Source of the DNA: Hymenobacter negativus
GTDB lineage: Bacteria; Bacteroidota; Bacteroidia; Cytophagales; Hymenobacteraceae
Assembly (NCBI RefSeq): GCF_017571495.1
Contig: NZ_JAGETZ010000002.1
Coordinates: 248,001 to 312,000 of the forward strand
Length of the DNA stretch: 64,000 nucleotides
Reading direction: 5' to 3'
The notes under the pieces were generated by a model, which saw nothing but the letters and a program-made list of their open reading frames with translations, had not been told where the DNA came from and did no database searches. The position numbers and the translations under genes were made by a program. This document shows, in pieces, positions 1 to 8,538 of this stretch (positions are counted from its first letter, which is position 1; each line of letters begins with the position of its first letter).

Positions 1-3000
1 GGCCAGGCGTGCGGAAGGCACTCAAGTTTACGGTTTCCTGCCGCCACTGAGCGGCGCTGGTGGGCGCAAACACGCTGGTGCTGGCAGTAGCTACCGTAGC
101 CAGGGTAGTTCCGCGCTTCAGGTAGCTGGTGGGCACGAAGGTGGCCCCGCAGTCCGTAGAAATATCTACCCGCAGGCCATCCGAAAAGGTGCTGCTGTAA
201 GTCCGGTGGGCCACGGCGAAGGTCAGTTCCGGGCTGGTGCTGCCTGCCAGGTTCAGGGGCGGAGTGATGAGGAAATCTTGGGCCCCGCGCAGGCCATCAT
301 CGAAGTCGTTGACCATGGGCAGGCGACGGCTCACGTTATCGGGGCCTACCACGGCCGTCGGGCTCAGCTCCCAGGTATAGGTAGAGCTGGGGTTTTCGAC
401 CCGCCAGCCAGCCGGCGGAAAGGCCGTTGCGGCCGTCGAAAACGTTTCGCTGAAGGCCAGTGGCATGCCGTTGCTCACCGTGATGAGATTGGTGCGGGTG
501 GCTGAGCCGGGGCCGTAGCTGTTGGTAGCTGTGAGGCTCACCGTGTAGGTACCCAGATTGGCAAAGCTTACCTGCGGGTTTTGCGAGGTGGCCGAGGTGC
601 CATTCACGAACGTCACGCCCGCGCTCGGGCTGATAACCCAGGCCCAGCTAGTGGGCGCGCTTTGGCTGCTATCGCTCAGCAGCAACGTACTGCCCGGGCA
701 TAGCACCTTCAGGCTGGGCTCGAAGCCGGCCAGCGGCGGACCGGGGCAGTCGCGTAGGCCACTGGCCTGGTAAATGGCCCGCGTGCGGCGCGAGAGCAGG
801 CCGTTGGCCCCCCGCGCCCGCACGGCAAACCAGTAGTCAGACCCCGAGCCCAGGCCCGGCAGTACTACGTAGGGCGTCGTCACGGTCGTCAGCGAATCCA
901 TGTAGAGCGTGCCCAGCTTGTACACCGTATAAGAAGTAGCGCCGGCTGAGGCCGTCCAACTCAGCCGGCTTTCGCTGAGGCAGCGGTATTCGGAGCGTAG
1001 GTTGGTAGGCAGCGGGGCCACCGTGAAGAAAGCCGGCGACTGGCTGCTCGTGCTACCCCGCGTCACGCGCACTTTCACGCTGCCGGCAGCAAGGCCAGTG
1101 GGCACCACCCAATCGGTGGAGCGGGCCGTACCAACTAGGTTGCTGGCAATGGGCACGTAGGTCTGGCCGTTGTCGAGGGTATACGCCACGGAAAAGGGTA
1201 GGGAACTGTCGGCCGCGTCCCAGCGCAATGTTTCAGTTTCGCCAGGTACGAAGCCTTCGCCACCCAGCGGGTAGGTCAGTTCTACGCCTTCGTCGATGTA
1301 GCTATAGGTCAGCCAAAAACCCTGGCGGCCCTGGGGCACGGCCCGTCCGCTCACCGTGAAGCTGTAGCCGCCGGGTGCGCTGGGGTTGTCGATGGTGATT
1401 TGCTCGGCGTTGTTGATAGAGTCGCGCCCGCGCACGGCAGCCGTGTTCAGCTGGGCCACGGTGGGGCGGTGGTCCAGTATCCAGGGCTGAATGGGAGTGC
1501 TCGTACCCACAGCGGTACCCACCAGGTCGAGGTTGTTGACGAGGGCCGGGCGGGCGTTGGCTGCGCCTTCGTAGTCGGTCCAGTGCAGCATCACGCGCAG
1601 CTGCGTCTTGCCCGCAACGGCCGGCACTACGAAGGTGCGGCTCTGCCCCTGCGTGAGGGTATCGAGGAAATAAGTGTGTCCTTCCAGCACACGCACCGCC
1701 CGCAGGCCGTTGATGCGGCCGTAGCCAAAGCGGAAGTCAGGGCCCGGGTTGCCCAGGTCTTCGGCCGTGTTCATGAGCACGGCCTTGAGCAGCGCGCCCG
1801 GCGCTTCGGCCCCGGCGTTGAGGCTGCGGTAGGCGCCCACCAGCTGGGCCGTCACGCCCGACACGCCCGGGCAGGCCATGCTGGTGCCCGAGATGGTAGC
1901 GTAGGTGTTGCCGCCGTAGGTCGAGGTTACGTTGGTGCCCACGGCGCACACTTCGGGCTTGATGCGGCCGTCGGTGGCCGGGCCGCGGCTGCTGCTGCTG
2001 GCCAGGGCGTCGCGGTAGTCCACGTTGCCCACGGTCAGCACGTTCTTGCCCATTTTCTGGCCGCCGGTGATGTTGCCCCAGCCTGCGCCCGCGCCATAGC
2101 CAAAGTCCGAAGTGCCAGCATTGCCCGACGAAAAAACGTGAATCAGAAACGGCAGCTGGCGCATCTGCTGGTCGAGGGAGCGGGCGAAGCTGGTGTAGCC
2201 GGCGTTGTTGCCGTCGCTGTAGCTGGAGCTGGTCACGCGTACGCGCCGAGCGGAGTTGGCGTAGTTCGCCGGCGCTTGGTTGATGTTGTTGGGGTAATCC
2301 TGATAGAAGTTGAATGCGCCCACGGCTTGCCCCCGGTTGCGCGGCTCCAGGTTGCCGGCCCCCATGATGGTGCCGGCCACGTGGTCGCCGTGGTCGCCTC
2401 GGCTGACGCCGGCGGTGCTCACGTCCACCCGCCCCTGAAAGTCAATGTGCGGGCCAATGGCACCGTCGTCGCCGTGGCCCACGGTCACTCCCCGGCCATC
2501 GTAGTGGCGGCCGGCGCCGTAGTCGGTGGCCAGGGCATTGGCGCGGTGGTCGGTACGCCCCCGGAAGTTTTCGGGCTGGCCAGGGGCGGGCGCCGCTTCC
2601 ACGGTACTCACCCACGGCAGCTCGGCCAGTCGCAGCACCGCCGTTTCGGCCAGCACCACGCGCATTTGGTGCGCAAAGTCATCCTGGCTCAGCACCTGGA
2701 ATTCGGCTCCTGCCAGCGCTGTCCGCACCTGGGCGGGCGTCAGGGCCGGGTAGTAGGTCAGCGCTACTTCCAGCTGGCCGGCAGTGCGGCGTGCGTGGGC
2801 CGGCACGGTGCCCTGAGCCAGGGTGCCGGCCAGTTTCCAGCGGCCCGGCATGGCCCCGATGCTGCGCAGCCCCAGCCCAGCCAACTGGCTATGTGCCAGT
2901 CCCGCCGGTAAGCTGGCGGTGTAAGCCTTCAACGGCAGGTAGTCGAAAAGCTGTACGCCGGCGCGCCGCAGAGTCGCCTTTTGAGCCTCCGTGGGCAGGT

Positions 3001-3220
3001 GCGTGAATTGCAGCAGGCGAAATACGCGCCCCTGCCAGGCATCGGTGGGCACAGCGGCGGGGGCAGCCAGCCAGGCGTCGGCGTTGGCGGCCGGCACCAT
3101 GTCGCCCACAGCCAGGCGTAAGGCGAAGGGTTCGGTAGCCGGGGCAATGGGCTGTGCCAGGCCGGGTAGGGCCGGCAGTCCCAGCGCTGTTGCCAGCGCC
3201 ATTCGGTACAGGTATTTCAT
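1..3220 (-). CDS. Secreted S8 (subtilisin-like) serine peptidase with FN3 and PKD domains, C-terminus cut by window edge
   Basis: Reading leftward from ATG at 3220, the frame stays open to base 1 (about 1073 codons), so the C-terminus is missing. Residues 1-22 form a signal peptide ending LPGLAQ. An inhibitor-like prodomain is followed by the S8 catalytic core: Asp near residue 250 in GHGDDGAIG, His near 278 in GDHGDHVAGT, Ser near 447 in SGTSMACPGVSG. After the protease come a beta-rich region, a fibronectin type III domain (TNLRSEYRCLSESRLSWTAS, about residues 733-820), a PKD domain (about 825-915) and a MAM/adhesin-like domain. The layout is typical of T9SS cargo, so a C-terminal sorting domain is expected beyond base 1 but is not visible. 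Expected role: extracellular protein degradation. The His motif is HGDH instead of the usual HGTH. Confidence 0.93.
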   Translation of the reverse strand, partial: MKYLYRMALATALGLPALPGLAQPIAPATEPFALRLAVGDMVPAANADAWLAAPAAVPTDAWQGRVFRLLQFTHLPTEAQKATLRRAGVQLFDYLPLKAYTASLPAGLAHSQLAGLGLRSIGAMPGRWKLAGTLAQGTVPAHARRTAGQLEVALTYYPALTPAQVRTALAGAEFQVLSQDDFAHQMRVVLAETAVLRLAELPWVSTVEAAPAPGQPENFRGRTDHRANALATDYGAGRHYDGRGVTVGHGDDGAIGPHIDFQGRVDVSTAGVSRGDHGDHVAGTIMGAGNLEPRNRGQAVGAFNFYQDYPNNINQAPANYANSARRVRVTSSSYSDGNNAGYTSFARSLDQQMRQLPFLIHVFSSGNAGTSDFGYGAGAGWGNITGGQKMGKNVLTVGNVDYRDALASSSSRGPATDGRIKPEVCAVGTNVTSTYGGNTYATISGTSMACPGVSGVTAQLVGAYRSLNAGAEAPGALLKAVLMNTAEDLGNPGPDFRFGYGRINGLRAVRVLEGHTYFLDTLTQGQSRTFVVPAVAGKTQLRVMLHWTDYEGAANARPALVNNLDLVGTAVGTSTPIQPWILDHRPTVAQLNTAAVRGRDSINNAEQITIDNPSAPGGYSFTVSGRAVPQGRQGFWLTYSYIDEGVELTYPLGGEGFVPGETETLRWDAADSSLPFSVAYTLDNGQTYVPIASNLVGTARSTDWVVPTGLAAGSVKVRVTRGSTSSQSPAFFTVAPLPTNLRSEYRCLSESRLSWTASAGATSYTVYKLGTLYMDSLTTVTTPYVVLPGLGSGSDYWFAVRARGANGLLSRRTRAIYQASGLRDCPGPPLAGFEPSLKVLCPGSTLLLSDSSQSAPTSWAWVISPSAGVTFVNGTSATSQNPQVSFANLGTYTVSLTATNSYGPGSATRTNLITVSNGMPLAFSETFSTAATAFPPAGWRVENPSSTYTWELSPTAVVGPDNVSRRLPMVNDFDDGLRGAQDFLITPPLNLAGSTSPELTFAVAHRTYSSTFSDGLRVDISTDCGATFVPTSYLKRGTTLATVATASTSVFAPTSAAQWRQETVNLSAFRTPG

Positions 3221-3251
3221 GTGGCAAGGGAAAACGGGTTGTTAATCAGGG

Positions 3252-3260
3252 CAAAAGATA
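3252..3260 (-). promoter_or_regulatory. Candidate Bacteroidota -7 box for the subtilase
   Basis: On the minus strand this reads TATCTTTTG, one base longer than the TAnnTTTG consensus. It lies about 32 nt upstream of the ATG at 3220. Confidence 0.35.
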
Positions 3261-3512
3261 CAACCTTCACGCCTTCTTCATGGAATAAATATCTCCCTTT
3301 TTCGGCTAAAGCTTATCGGATGATTAGCCCACCAGCTGAGCAGATAAGAGAAACAACGCTATGCCGCGATGCATAAGCTCGAAGGCCCATCGCGTCGATT
3401 CTACCAGAGACTACCCCCAATGCCAAAATCTTTCCCACCTACTTGGCTGTTATTGCTCCCGCTGCCACGTTGTCTACTAGCGTTCACCTTTCCCCATCCC
3501 GCGCCAAGTCCG

Positions 3513-3520
3513 TACTTTTG
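3513..3520 (+). promoter_or_regulatory. Bacteroidota -7 promoter box for acyl-CoA dehydrogenase
   Basis: TACTTTTG matches TAnnTTTG and lies 29 nt before the ATG at 3550. No convincing -33 TTG was seen. Confidence 0.5.
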
Positions 3521-3549
3521 CAGCATTAACTCAAAACTCCCACCACCCC

Positions 3550-4710
3550 ATGCAAACCGCCACGTCCTCGAATATTTACCAGCTCTCCGAAGAGCAATTA
3601 GCCGTCCGCGATGCTGCCCGCGACTTCGCTCAGAGCGAGCTGTGGGCCGGCGTTATCGAGCGTGACGAACACCAGAAGTTTCCCGCCGAGCAAATCAAAA
3701 AGATGGGCGAGCTGGGCTTCATGGGTATGATGGTGAGCCCCGAATACGGCGGCTCCGGCCTCGACACGGTAAGCTACGTGCTGGCCATGGAAGAAATCAG
3801 CAAAGTCGATGCCTCGTGCTCCGTCATTATGAGCGTAAACAACTCGCTGGTGTGCTGGGGCCTGGAGAAATACGGCACCGAAGAGCAGAAGCAGAAGTAC
3901 CTGCCGCGCCTGTGCTCCGGCGAAATCATCGGCGCCTTCGCCCTTTCTGAGCCCGAAGCCGGCTCCGACGCCACCAGCCAGCGCACCACCGCCGAGGACA
4001 TGGGCGACCACTACCTCCTCAATGGCACCAAGAACTGGATTACCAACGGCACCACTGCCTCGGTCTACCTGGTTATTGCCCAAACCAACCCCGAGCTGAA
4101 ATCACGCGGCATCAATGTCCTCATCGTTGACAAGGACATGCCCGGCTTTGTCCAGGGACCCAAGGAAAACAAGCTCGGTATCCGTGGTTCTGATACTTGC
4201 TCGCTGATGTTCACCGACGTGAAGGTGCCCAAGGAGAACCGCATCGGGGCCGACGGTTTCGGCTTCAAATTCGCCATGCAGGTACTGGCTGGCGGACGCA
4301 TTGGCATTGCCTCGCAGGCCCTGGGTATTGCCTCCGGCTCGCTGGAGCTCAGCCTGAAATACGCCAAAGAGCGCAAGGCTTTCGGGGTGCCCATCGCGCA
4401 GCATCAGGCCATTCAGTTCAAGCTAGCCGACATGGCGACCAACATCGACGCGGCCCGTCTGCTGTGCCTGCAAGCCGCTGCCGATAAAGACAATGGTGCC
4501 GACTACGCCAAGTCGGGTGCCATGGCCAAACTCTTCGCCTCGAAGGTGGCAATGGACGCAGCCGTAGAGGCCGTCCAGATTCACGGTGGCTACGGTTTCG
4601 TGAAGGAATATCACGTCGAACGCTTCATGCGTGACGCTAAGATTACCCAGATTTATGAGGGCACTTCCGAGATTCAGAAAATTGTGATTTCTCGGGAAAT
4701 CCTGAAATAG
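3550..4710 (+). CDS. Acyl-CoA dehydrogenase (short/branched-chain type)
   Basis: The 386-aa product has full family length. It would catalyse FAD-dependent alpha,beta-dehydrogenation of an acyl-CoA in fatty-acid or branched-chain amino-acid degradation, passing electrons to ETF. Visible landmarks are the N-terminal helical domain, the central beta-domain signature (FALSEPEAGSDATS), the substrate/FAD segment (HQAIQFKLADMATNIDAARLL) and the C-terminal IYEGTSEIQK, in which Glu370 corresponds to the catalytic base of short-chain enzymes. The start follows a TAnnTTTG promoter and a strong terminator follows the stop, so the gene is probably monocistronic. Butyryl- or isovaleryl-CoA specificity cannot be decided from sequence alone. 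Confidence 0.93.
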   Translation: MQTATSSNIYQLSEEQLAVRDAARDFAQSELWAGVIERDEHQKFPAEQIKKMGELGFMGMMVSPEYGGSGLDTVSYVLAMEEISKVDASCSVIMSVNNSLVCWGLEKYGTEEQKQKYLPRLCSGEIIGAFALSEPEAGSDATSQRTTAEDMGDHYLLNGTKNWITNGTTASVYLVIAQTNPELKSRGINVLIVDKDMPGFVQGPKENKLGIRGSDTCSLMFTDVKVPKENRIGADGFGFKFAMQVLAGGRIGIASQALGIASGSLELSLKYAKERKAFGVPIAQHQAIQFKLADMATNIDAARLLCLQAAADKDNGADYAKSGAMAKLFASKVAMDAAVEAVQIHGGYGFVKEYHVERFMRDAKITQIYEGTSEIQKIVISREILK

Positions 4711-4745
4711 AGGCAGAATTGCCTAAAATTCAGATTCATTGCACA

Positions 4746-4780
4746 AAACCCAGCCGACTTTCGGCTGGGTTTCTTGTTTT
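4746..4780 (+). terminator. Rho-independent terminator after acyl-CoA dehydrogenase
   Basis: A perfect 12-bp stem (4746-4757 with 4761-4772) with a 3-nt loop is followed by a T-rich tract. Confidence 0.8.
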
Positions 4781-4868
4781 TGTGAATTTCAAGCTGTTAT
4801 ATTGCACTGCGATTGATGCTGCCTATTCACAATTGCCCCTCCAACTGGTCGTTTTAGTTAGATAAATT

Positions 4869-5795
4869 ATGGAAGATTACAATAAAGTCATCGAGTCACT
4901 AGGGGTTCGATATATCAAAGCGAAGAATCTGGTTCTCCACCAGCCCTTCACTGTGCGCAATTCTTATGATGTCGGCAATAACTTGATTTTGCTGCACAAA
5001 GGCCATCTCACCTTTGGCGAGGAAGATATGGTGGTGGAGGAGGGCGAAATGCTGTTCATTCCTGGTGGCCGGCCCACTCGTGTGAGCTACGGCGTGGACC
5101 AGAAAAACCGCGTTATCACCAATGATGACCTCATTTCTAATAAGGATAAGTTCTTTACTTCCAACGATAACCTCGACCTCATTGGCGAGGCACCCGAAAG
5201 CCACAGCTTCGTAAGCTTCGAAGCCAAAGTGTTCGACTCGGTGAACTTTTTCGCCTCGCTCGATGTGCCGGCCTTCCTCATCTCGGGGCAGAGCAAGCTG
5301 GCCAACTTGGTGATTAAGGTGGTGGAAGAGAGCATGCAGGACCTGCCCGGCCGCGAGCGCCTCATCAACATCTACACCGAAAACATTGTGGTGGAAGTGG
5401 TGCGCTATGTGCTGCGCAACAACATGTTTGTAGAGCAGCTGGCCACAAACAGCACCTATTTCAAAGACCCGCGCCTGATTGACCTGTTCAACTACATCAA
5501 GGAGAACTTGGGCGGCGACCTGTCAAACAAAGTTCTGAGTGGCGTGGCCAACGTGAGCGAGGACTATGTGGGCCAGTATTTCAAGATGCTGACCAACATC
5601 AACCCACAGGACTACATCGAATACCAGCGCATGGAGCGCGCCGTGTTCCTGCTGCGTACCACCAAGAAAAGCATCCGCGACATCGGCAAAGAAGTGGGTT
5701 ACAAAGACACCGCCTATTTCTGCCGCCGCTTCAAAATGATGTTCGGCATTCCGGCCGGCAAGATGCGCCGCCGCGAGTCGGCCATGAATATCTAG
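4869..5795 (+). CDS. AraC-family transcriptional regulator
   Basis: The product is 308 aa. The N-terminal third is a cupin-like sensor (LLHKGHLTFGEEDMVVEEGE, FIPGGRPTRVSYG, about residues 40-80). The C-terminal 100 residues are a two-HTH AraC DNA-binding domain, with second-helix signature RDIGKEVGYKDTAYFCRRFKM and the conserved GIPAGKMRRR end. It stands alone between terminators. The upstream gap lacks a clear TAnnTTTG box. The ligand and target genes cannot be inferred. The central segment (AFLISGQSKLANLVIKVVEE) is typical of Bacteroidota AraC proteins with long linkers. Confidence 0.88.
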   Translation: MEDYNKVIESLGVRYIKAKNLVLHQPFTVRNSYDVGNNLILLHKGHLTFGEEDMVVEEGEMLFIPGGRPTRVSYGVDQKNRVITNDDLISNKDKFFTSNDNLDLIGEAPESHSFVSFEAKVFDSVNFFASLDVPAFLISGQSKLANLVIKVVEESMQDLPGRERLINIYTENIVVEVVRYVLRNNMFVEQLATNSTYFKDPRLIDLFNYIKENLGGDLSNKVLSGVANVSEDYVGQYFKMLTNINPQDYIEYQRMERAVFLLRTTKKSIRDIGKEVGYKDTAYFCRRFKMMFGIPAGKMRRRESAMNI

Positions 5796-5872
5796 TCTCT
5801 ATTCTTACCGCTTTATGTGTAGTGCTTTACTGATTACAGAAGGATAATTATTCAACCAATACCTCTATAAAT

Positions 5873-5907
5873 AAAAAGCCCCGCTTCAGGTAGAAGCGGG
5901 GCTTTTT
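5873..5907. terminator. Bidirectional terminator between AraC gene and 5927-6751 gene
   Basis: A perfect 15-bp stem (5873-5887 with 5893-5907) has an A-run on the left and T-run on the right, so it can serve both convergent genes. Confidence 0.85.
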
Positions 5908-5926
5908 GTTGCGACATTATCAAAGG

Positions 5927-6751
5927 CTATTCGATGCTGCGAAAGCCATCGTCCTTTGAGCGGAAGCTGTTGCTCGAATGCTGAGCGCCGTGGTCGGTGC
6001 TGGCCGAGGCTCCGCCGTAGCTGCTGTCGCTCCGGCCACTGCCCGACTTAATGCCGGTGTTGCCAGCCGATGATTTAGCAGAACTGGCATCGGTGCCATA
6101 GCTGGCGCTGCTGCCGTAGCGGCTGCCGCCGTTGCCATAAGGTGCGCCGCTGTCGGAGCGGCCACTACCAGCTTCCGGGCGGCGGCTGGTAGAGGCGTCG
6201 GGGGCTTGGTAGCCGTAGCTGCGGCGACCGTAGCTGCCAGCGTCGCGCTGGCGGCCATAGTTATAGGGGCTGCTTTCTGATGAAGAGGAAGAAGACTTGC
6301 CTTTACGGGTAGCCAGCCAGCCAATACCAGCGGCCAGGATAGCACCACCTACTACTTTCTGAGTAGTACTGAGGCCATTCACTTTATCGAGGGCACGGTT
6401 GCCGAGGTCTTTGATGCTCTGAGGCAGTTGGTTTACACTGTTAAGAACGCCGGAATCCTCAATCCACTGCTTGCCGCTGTTCAGCGCGGTGTCGAGCAGG
6501 GTGCCTTCCTGGCTGTTGGTGTTGCTTTCCGGCTGGCCTCCGGCAGTAGCCTGGTCAGCTTGGCTGTTGGCTTGGGCGTCGGTAGCACCAGAGGCTTGCT
6601 GCGCACCGCGGGCACTAGTCCCCTTGCGCGATGTCGCACCCGAAACAGTTGCATCATTGCCCAGGCCGGTGCTGCCCGTGTTAGTACCGGCATTTTGTAC
6701 GCGAATGTCGTCGCCAGGCATTGGCCCGGGCTGGTTTTGCGGATTGTCCAT
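5927..6751 (-). CDS. Hypothetical protein with one membrane segment and Ser/Gly/Tyr-rich tail
   Basis: The product is 274 aa and I do not recognise a family. The N-terminal 90 residues are Gly/Ser/Thr/Gln-rich and disordered. A short amphipathic stretch (LLDTALNSGKQWIEDSGVLNSVNQLPQSIKDLG) precedes a glycine-rich hydrophobic helix (KVVGGAILAAGIGWLATRKGK, about residues 148-168). The remaining 100 residues are a low-complexity tail of SYG, SDSG and RSDSS motifs. This layout suggests a membrane-tethered protein exposing a disordered tail, but no function can be assigned. It may be co-transcribed with the gene at 6833-7246, which starts upstream. Confidence 0.7.
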   Translation of the reverse strand: MDNPQNQPGPMPGDDIRVQNAGTNTGSTGLGNDATVSGATSRKGTSARGAQQASGATDAQANSQADQATAGGQPESNTNSQEGTLLDTALNSGKQWIEDSGVLNSVNQLPQSIKDLGNRALDKVNGLSTTQKVVGGAILAAGIGWLATRKGKSSSSSSESSPYNYGRQRDAGSYGRRSYGYQAPDASTSRRPEAGSGRSDSGAPYGNGGSRYGSSASYGTDASSAKSSAGNTGIKSGSGRSDSSYGGASASTDHGAQHSSNSFRSKDDGFRSIE

Positions 6752-6832
6752 GATTATGAGTGGGAAAGGGAGTGGAAAGAACGAATGTCTGCGCCGGCAG
6801 CAGTGCGCCGGAAGCGTGGGGATTATTCGTAA

Positions 6833-7246
6833 TCAGCTTCCGGGAAGTTGCGATTTGCCTACTTTATTTTGGGCTTTGGCGGGCTGAGGTGCTCCGGCGT
6901 TGGGCTGTGCGTGGCGCGGCAAGGGGCGTAGGATGTGGTTGGGGTCGGCTAGCACCACACGGCGGGCTTCTTCGCGAGCTTCTACCTCATACTTATTGGC
7001 ATAGTAACCCACGCGGGCCGACTCGATGAGGTACTTCCAAAGGAAGGGGAGAAGACCATGCTCTTTATACTGGCGTAGGTGCACGGCTTCGTGGGCTACC
7101 CATTCGGCATCAGCCAGGAATTCTTCGCGGGTGGCGCCGCTCAGGTGCACGGTTTGCCCCACTACCATGGCCACGCGCTGGGCTTTGAGCACACGGCGGG
7201 CGATGAATGCTAAAGGGGAGTTGGTCCAGGTTTGGAGCTTTTGCAT
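6833..7246 (-). CDS. Small hypothetical protein with HExxH-like motif (DUF4157-like)
   Basis: From ATG at 7246 the product is 137 aa (MQKLQTWTNSP...). It contains HEAVHLRQYKEHG near the middle, matching an HExxH zinc site, with a downstream Glu in YEVEAREEARR. This resembles the compact metalloprotease-like DUF4157 fold. The frame extends to 7291, but a promoter box lies between 7251 and 7258, so the shorter form is preferred. The tail (PQPAKAQNKVGKSQLPGS) looks disordered. Enzymatic activity is inferred from the motif only. Confidence 0.65.
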   Translation of the reverse strand: MQKLQTWTNSPLAFIARRVLKAQRVAMVVGQTVHLSGATREEFLADAEWVAHEAVHLRQYKEHGLLPFLWKYLIESARVGYYANKYEVEAREEARRVVLADPNHILRPLPRHAQPNAGAPQPAKAQNKVGKSQLPGS

Positions 7247-7582
7247 GCGAGCAAGATATGGAAATATTTGGGCGGCGCTATTACGAAGCAAAATTCAGCA
7301 TGGTTGCAAGTCATAAAGATAATATTTTACGATAAAATATGGTTTATATAATAAAATTTGCTTTTTTTTAAGAAAAAGTGTGGAGGTTATGGAAAGTTTA
7401 ACCTAGCTTTACCCAGCGACCCATTCTATGACCAATAGAAATTATCGGGTACAGCTTTATTTTCTCACCTTTTTCACTCGGCTCTTACCAGCCTTGCCTA
7501 TCGCCTAAGAAAGCTACTATCCCGGCGCTTCCTTGCCTTTAAGGAATCCGGATTTTTGCCCCTAACCCTCTAACGACGGACA
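7247..7582. other. AT-rich divergent intergenic region
   Basis: The segment from about 7310 to 7380 is markedly AT-rich compared with the flanking genes. Apart from the 7251-7258 box no motif, ORF or RNA was recognised. Confidence 0.5.
7251..7258 (-). promoter_or_regulatory. Candidate -7 box for the HExxH gene
   Basis: The minus strand reads TATCTTGC, one mismatch to TAnnTTTG, and ends 4 nt before the ATG at 7246. This would give a leaderless transcript. Confidence 0.35.
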
Positions 7583-8290
7583 ATGAAAAACAGCCTCCTG
7601 TATTGCCTCGCCGCTGGTTCGCTAGCTCTCTCCTTCTTCTTTGAACGCGCCCCCGATGCTTCGGCAACGGCCCGTGCCACCTCGGCACCGGTCGTAGCCG
7701 AAGCATCGCTGCTTCCGGCCCTGACGACAGGAGAACCTGCTACCGAACTGCTCGCGGCTGGCGACCCACCCGCTGGCAAGCCCACTCCCGCCGCCCTGGC
7801 CGCCTCGCGCGACTCGCTCACGTACCACTACTACGCCCAGACCCTGGGCCTGCACCTTGCCTTCAACGAGAACAAGGACCTGCTGCGCACAGTAACCGAT
7901 TGGATTGGAGCTCCTTATAGCTACGGCAGCAACTCGCGTCGCGGCACCGACTGCTCAGGCTTCGTGACCCGCGTGTTCCGGGAAGTGTATGGCATCAACC
8001 TGATACACTCCTCTCGCGCTATGTTTACGAATACCAAACGCGTGGCCAAAAGTGAGATGCAAACCGGCGACCTGGTGTTTTTCCGCCGGGGCAAGGGCCC
8101 GATTTATCACGTGGGCATTTACCTGAAAGATGGCAAGTTCGCCCACTCAGCTACCAATGGTGGCGTGATGGTGAGCTCACTCAACCAGCCTTACTACCAC
8201 CACAACTTCTATGCTGCTGGCCGCGTGCCCGCCGCTGCCGAAGCCGATGCGAACGCCGTTGAGCAAGCACTGGTCGCGGCGGCTGAATAA
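7583..8290 (+). CDS. NlpC/P60-family (C40) cell-wall peptidase
   Basis: The product is 235 aa. A signal peptide (MKNSLLYCLAAGSLALSFFF) and a Pro/Ala-rich linker precede the NlpC/P60 domain, about residues 103-215. The catalytic Cys124 lies in GTDCSGFVTRVF, His176 in IYHVGIY, and a further His188 in FAHSATNG. Such enzymes cleave the D-Glu/meso-DAP bond of peptidoglycan stem peptides in the periplasm. The RxGTDCSGFV block and the length resemble Spr/MepS-type endopeptidases, but there is no lipobox. A terminator follows. Confidence 0.9.
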   Translation: MKNSLLYCLAAGSLALSFFFERAPDASATARATSAPVVAEASLLPALTTGEPATELLAAGDPPAGKPTPAALAASRDSLTYHYYAQTLGLHLAFNENKDLLRTVTDWIGAPYSYGSNSRRGTDCSGFVTRVFREVYGINLIHSSRAMFTNTKRVAKSEMQTGDLVFFRRGKGPIYHVGIYLKDGKFAHSATNGGVMVSSLNQPYYHHNFYAAGRVPAAAEADANAVEQALVAAAE

Positions 8291-8317
8291 TCATTCCGAG
8301 TAAGAAAAATCAGGCGA

Positions 8318-8348
8318 AACGCCCGGCCCCATGGCCGGGCGTTTTTTT
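8318..8348 (+). terminator. Terminator after the NlpC/P60 gene
   Basis: An 11-bp GC-rich stem is followed by seven T residues, 28 nt after the stop codon. Confidence 0.85.
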
Positions 8349-8538
8349 GTTCCATTCGCCTTGCAGATGATGCCACTGGCTGGGTATTCATGGGTTATTC
8401 ATTAGCAGATATAAAAATTGAATTAAACTTGAAAATAGTTTGGCAGTCTATGCTAAACTGCTGGGTCAGAAGATGAAATTAACTGGCTGACAGGAGGTTT
8501 TACTTGCTGCTTTTGGTTCTATTCTTACGCGCCTGCTC

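Larger units (their letters stand above)
3221..3549. other. Divergent intergenic region, subtilase / acyl-CoA dehydrogenase
   Basis: This 329-nt gap separates two divergently transcribed genes. It holds candidate -7 boxes for both (3252-3260 minus, 3513-3520 plus). Nothing else protein-like or RNA-like was recognised. Confidence 0.6.

Noticed and set aside
1400..2911. Long plus-strand open frame (503 aa) over the subtilase
   Set aside because: The composition is His/Ala/Val/Arg-rich as expected from the complementary strand of a GC-rich gene; the minus-strand subtilase with a complete catalytic triad explains the region.
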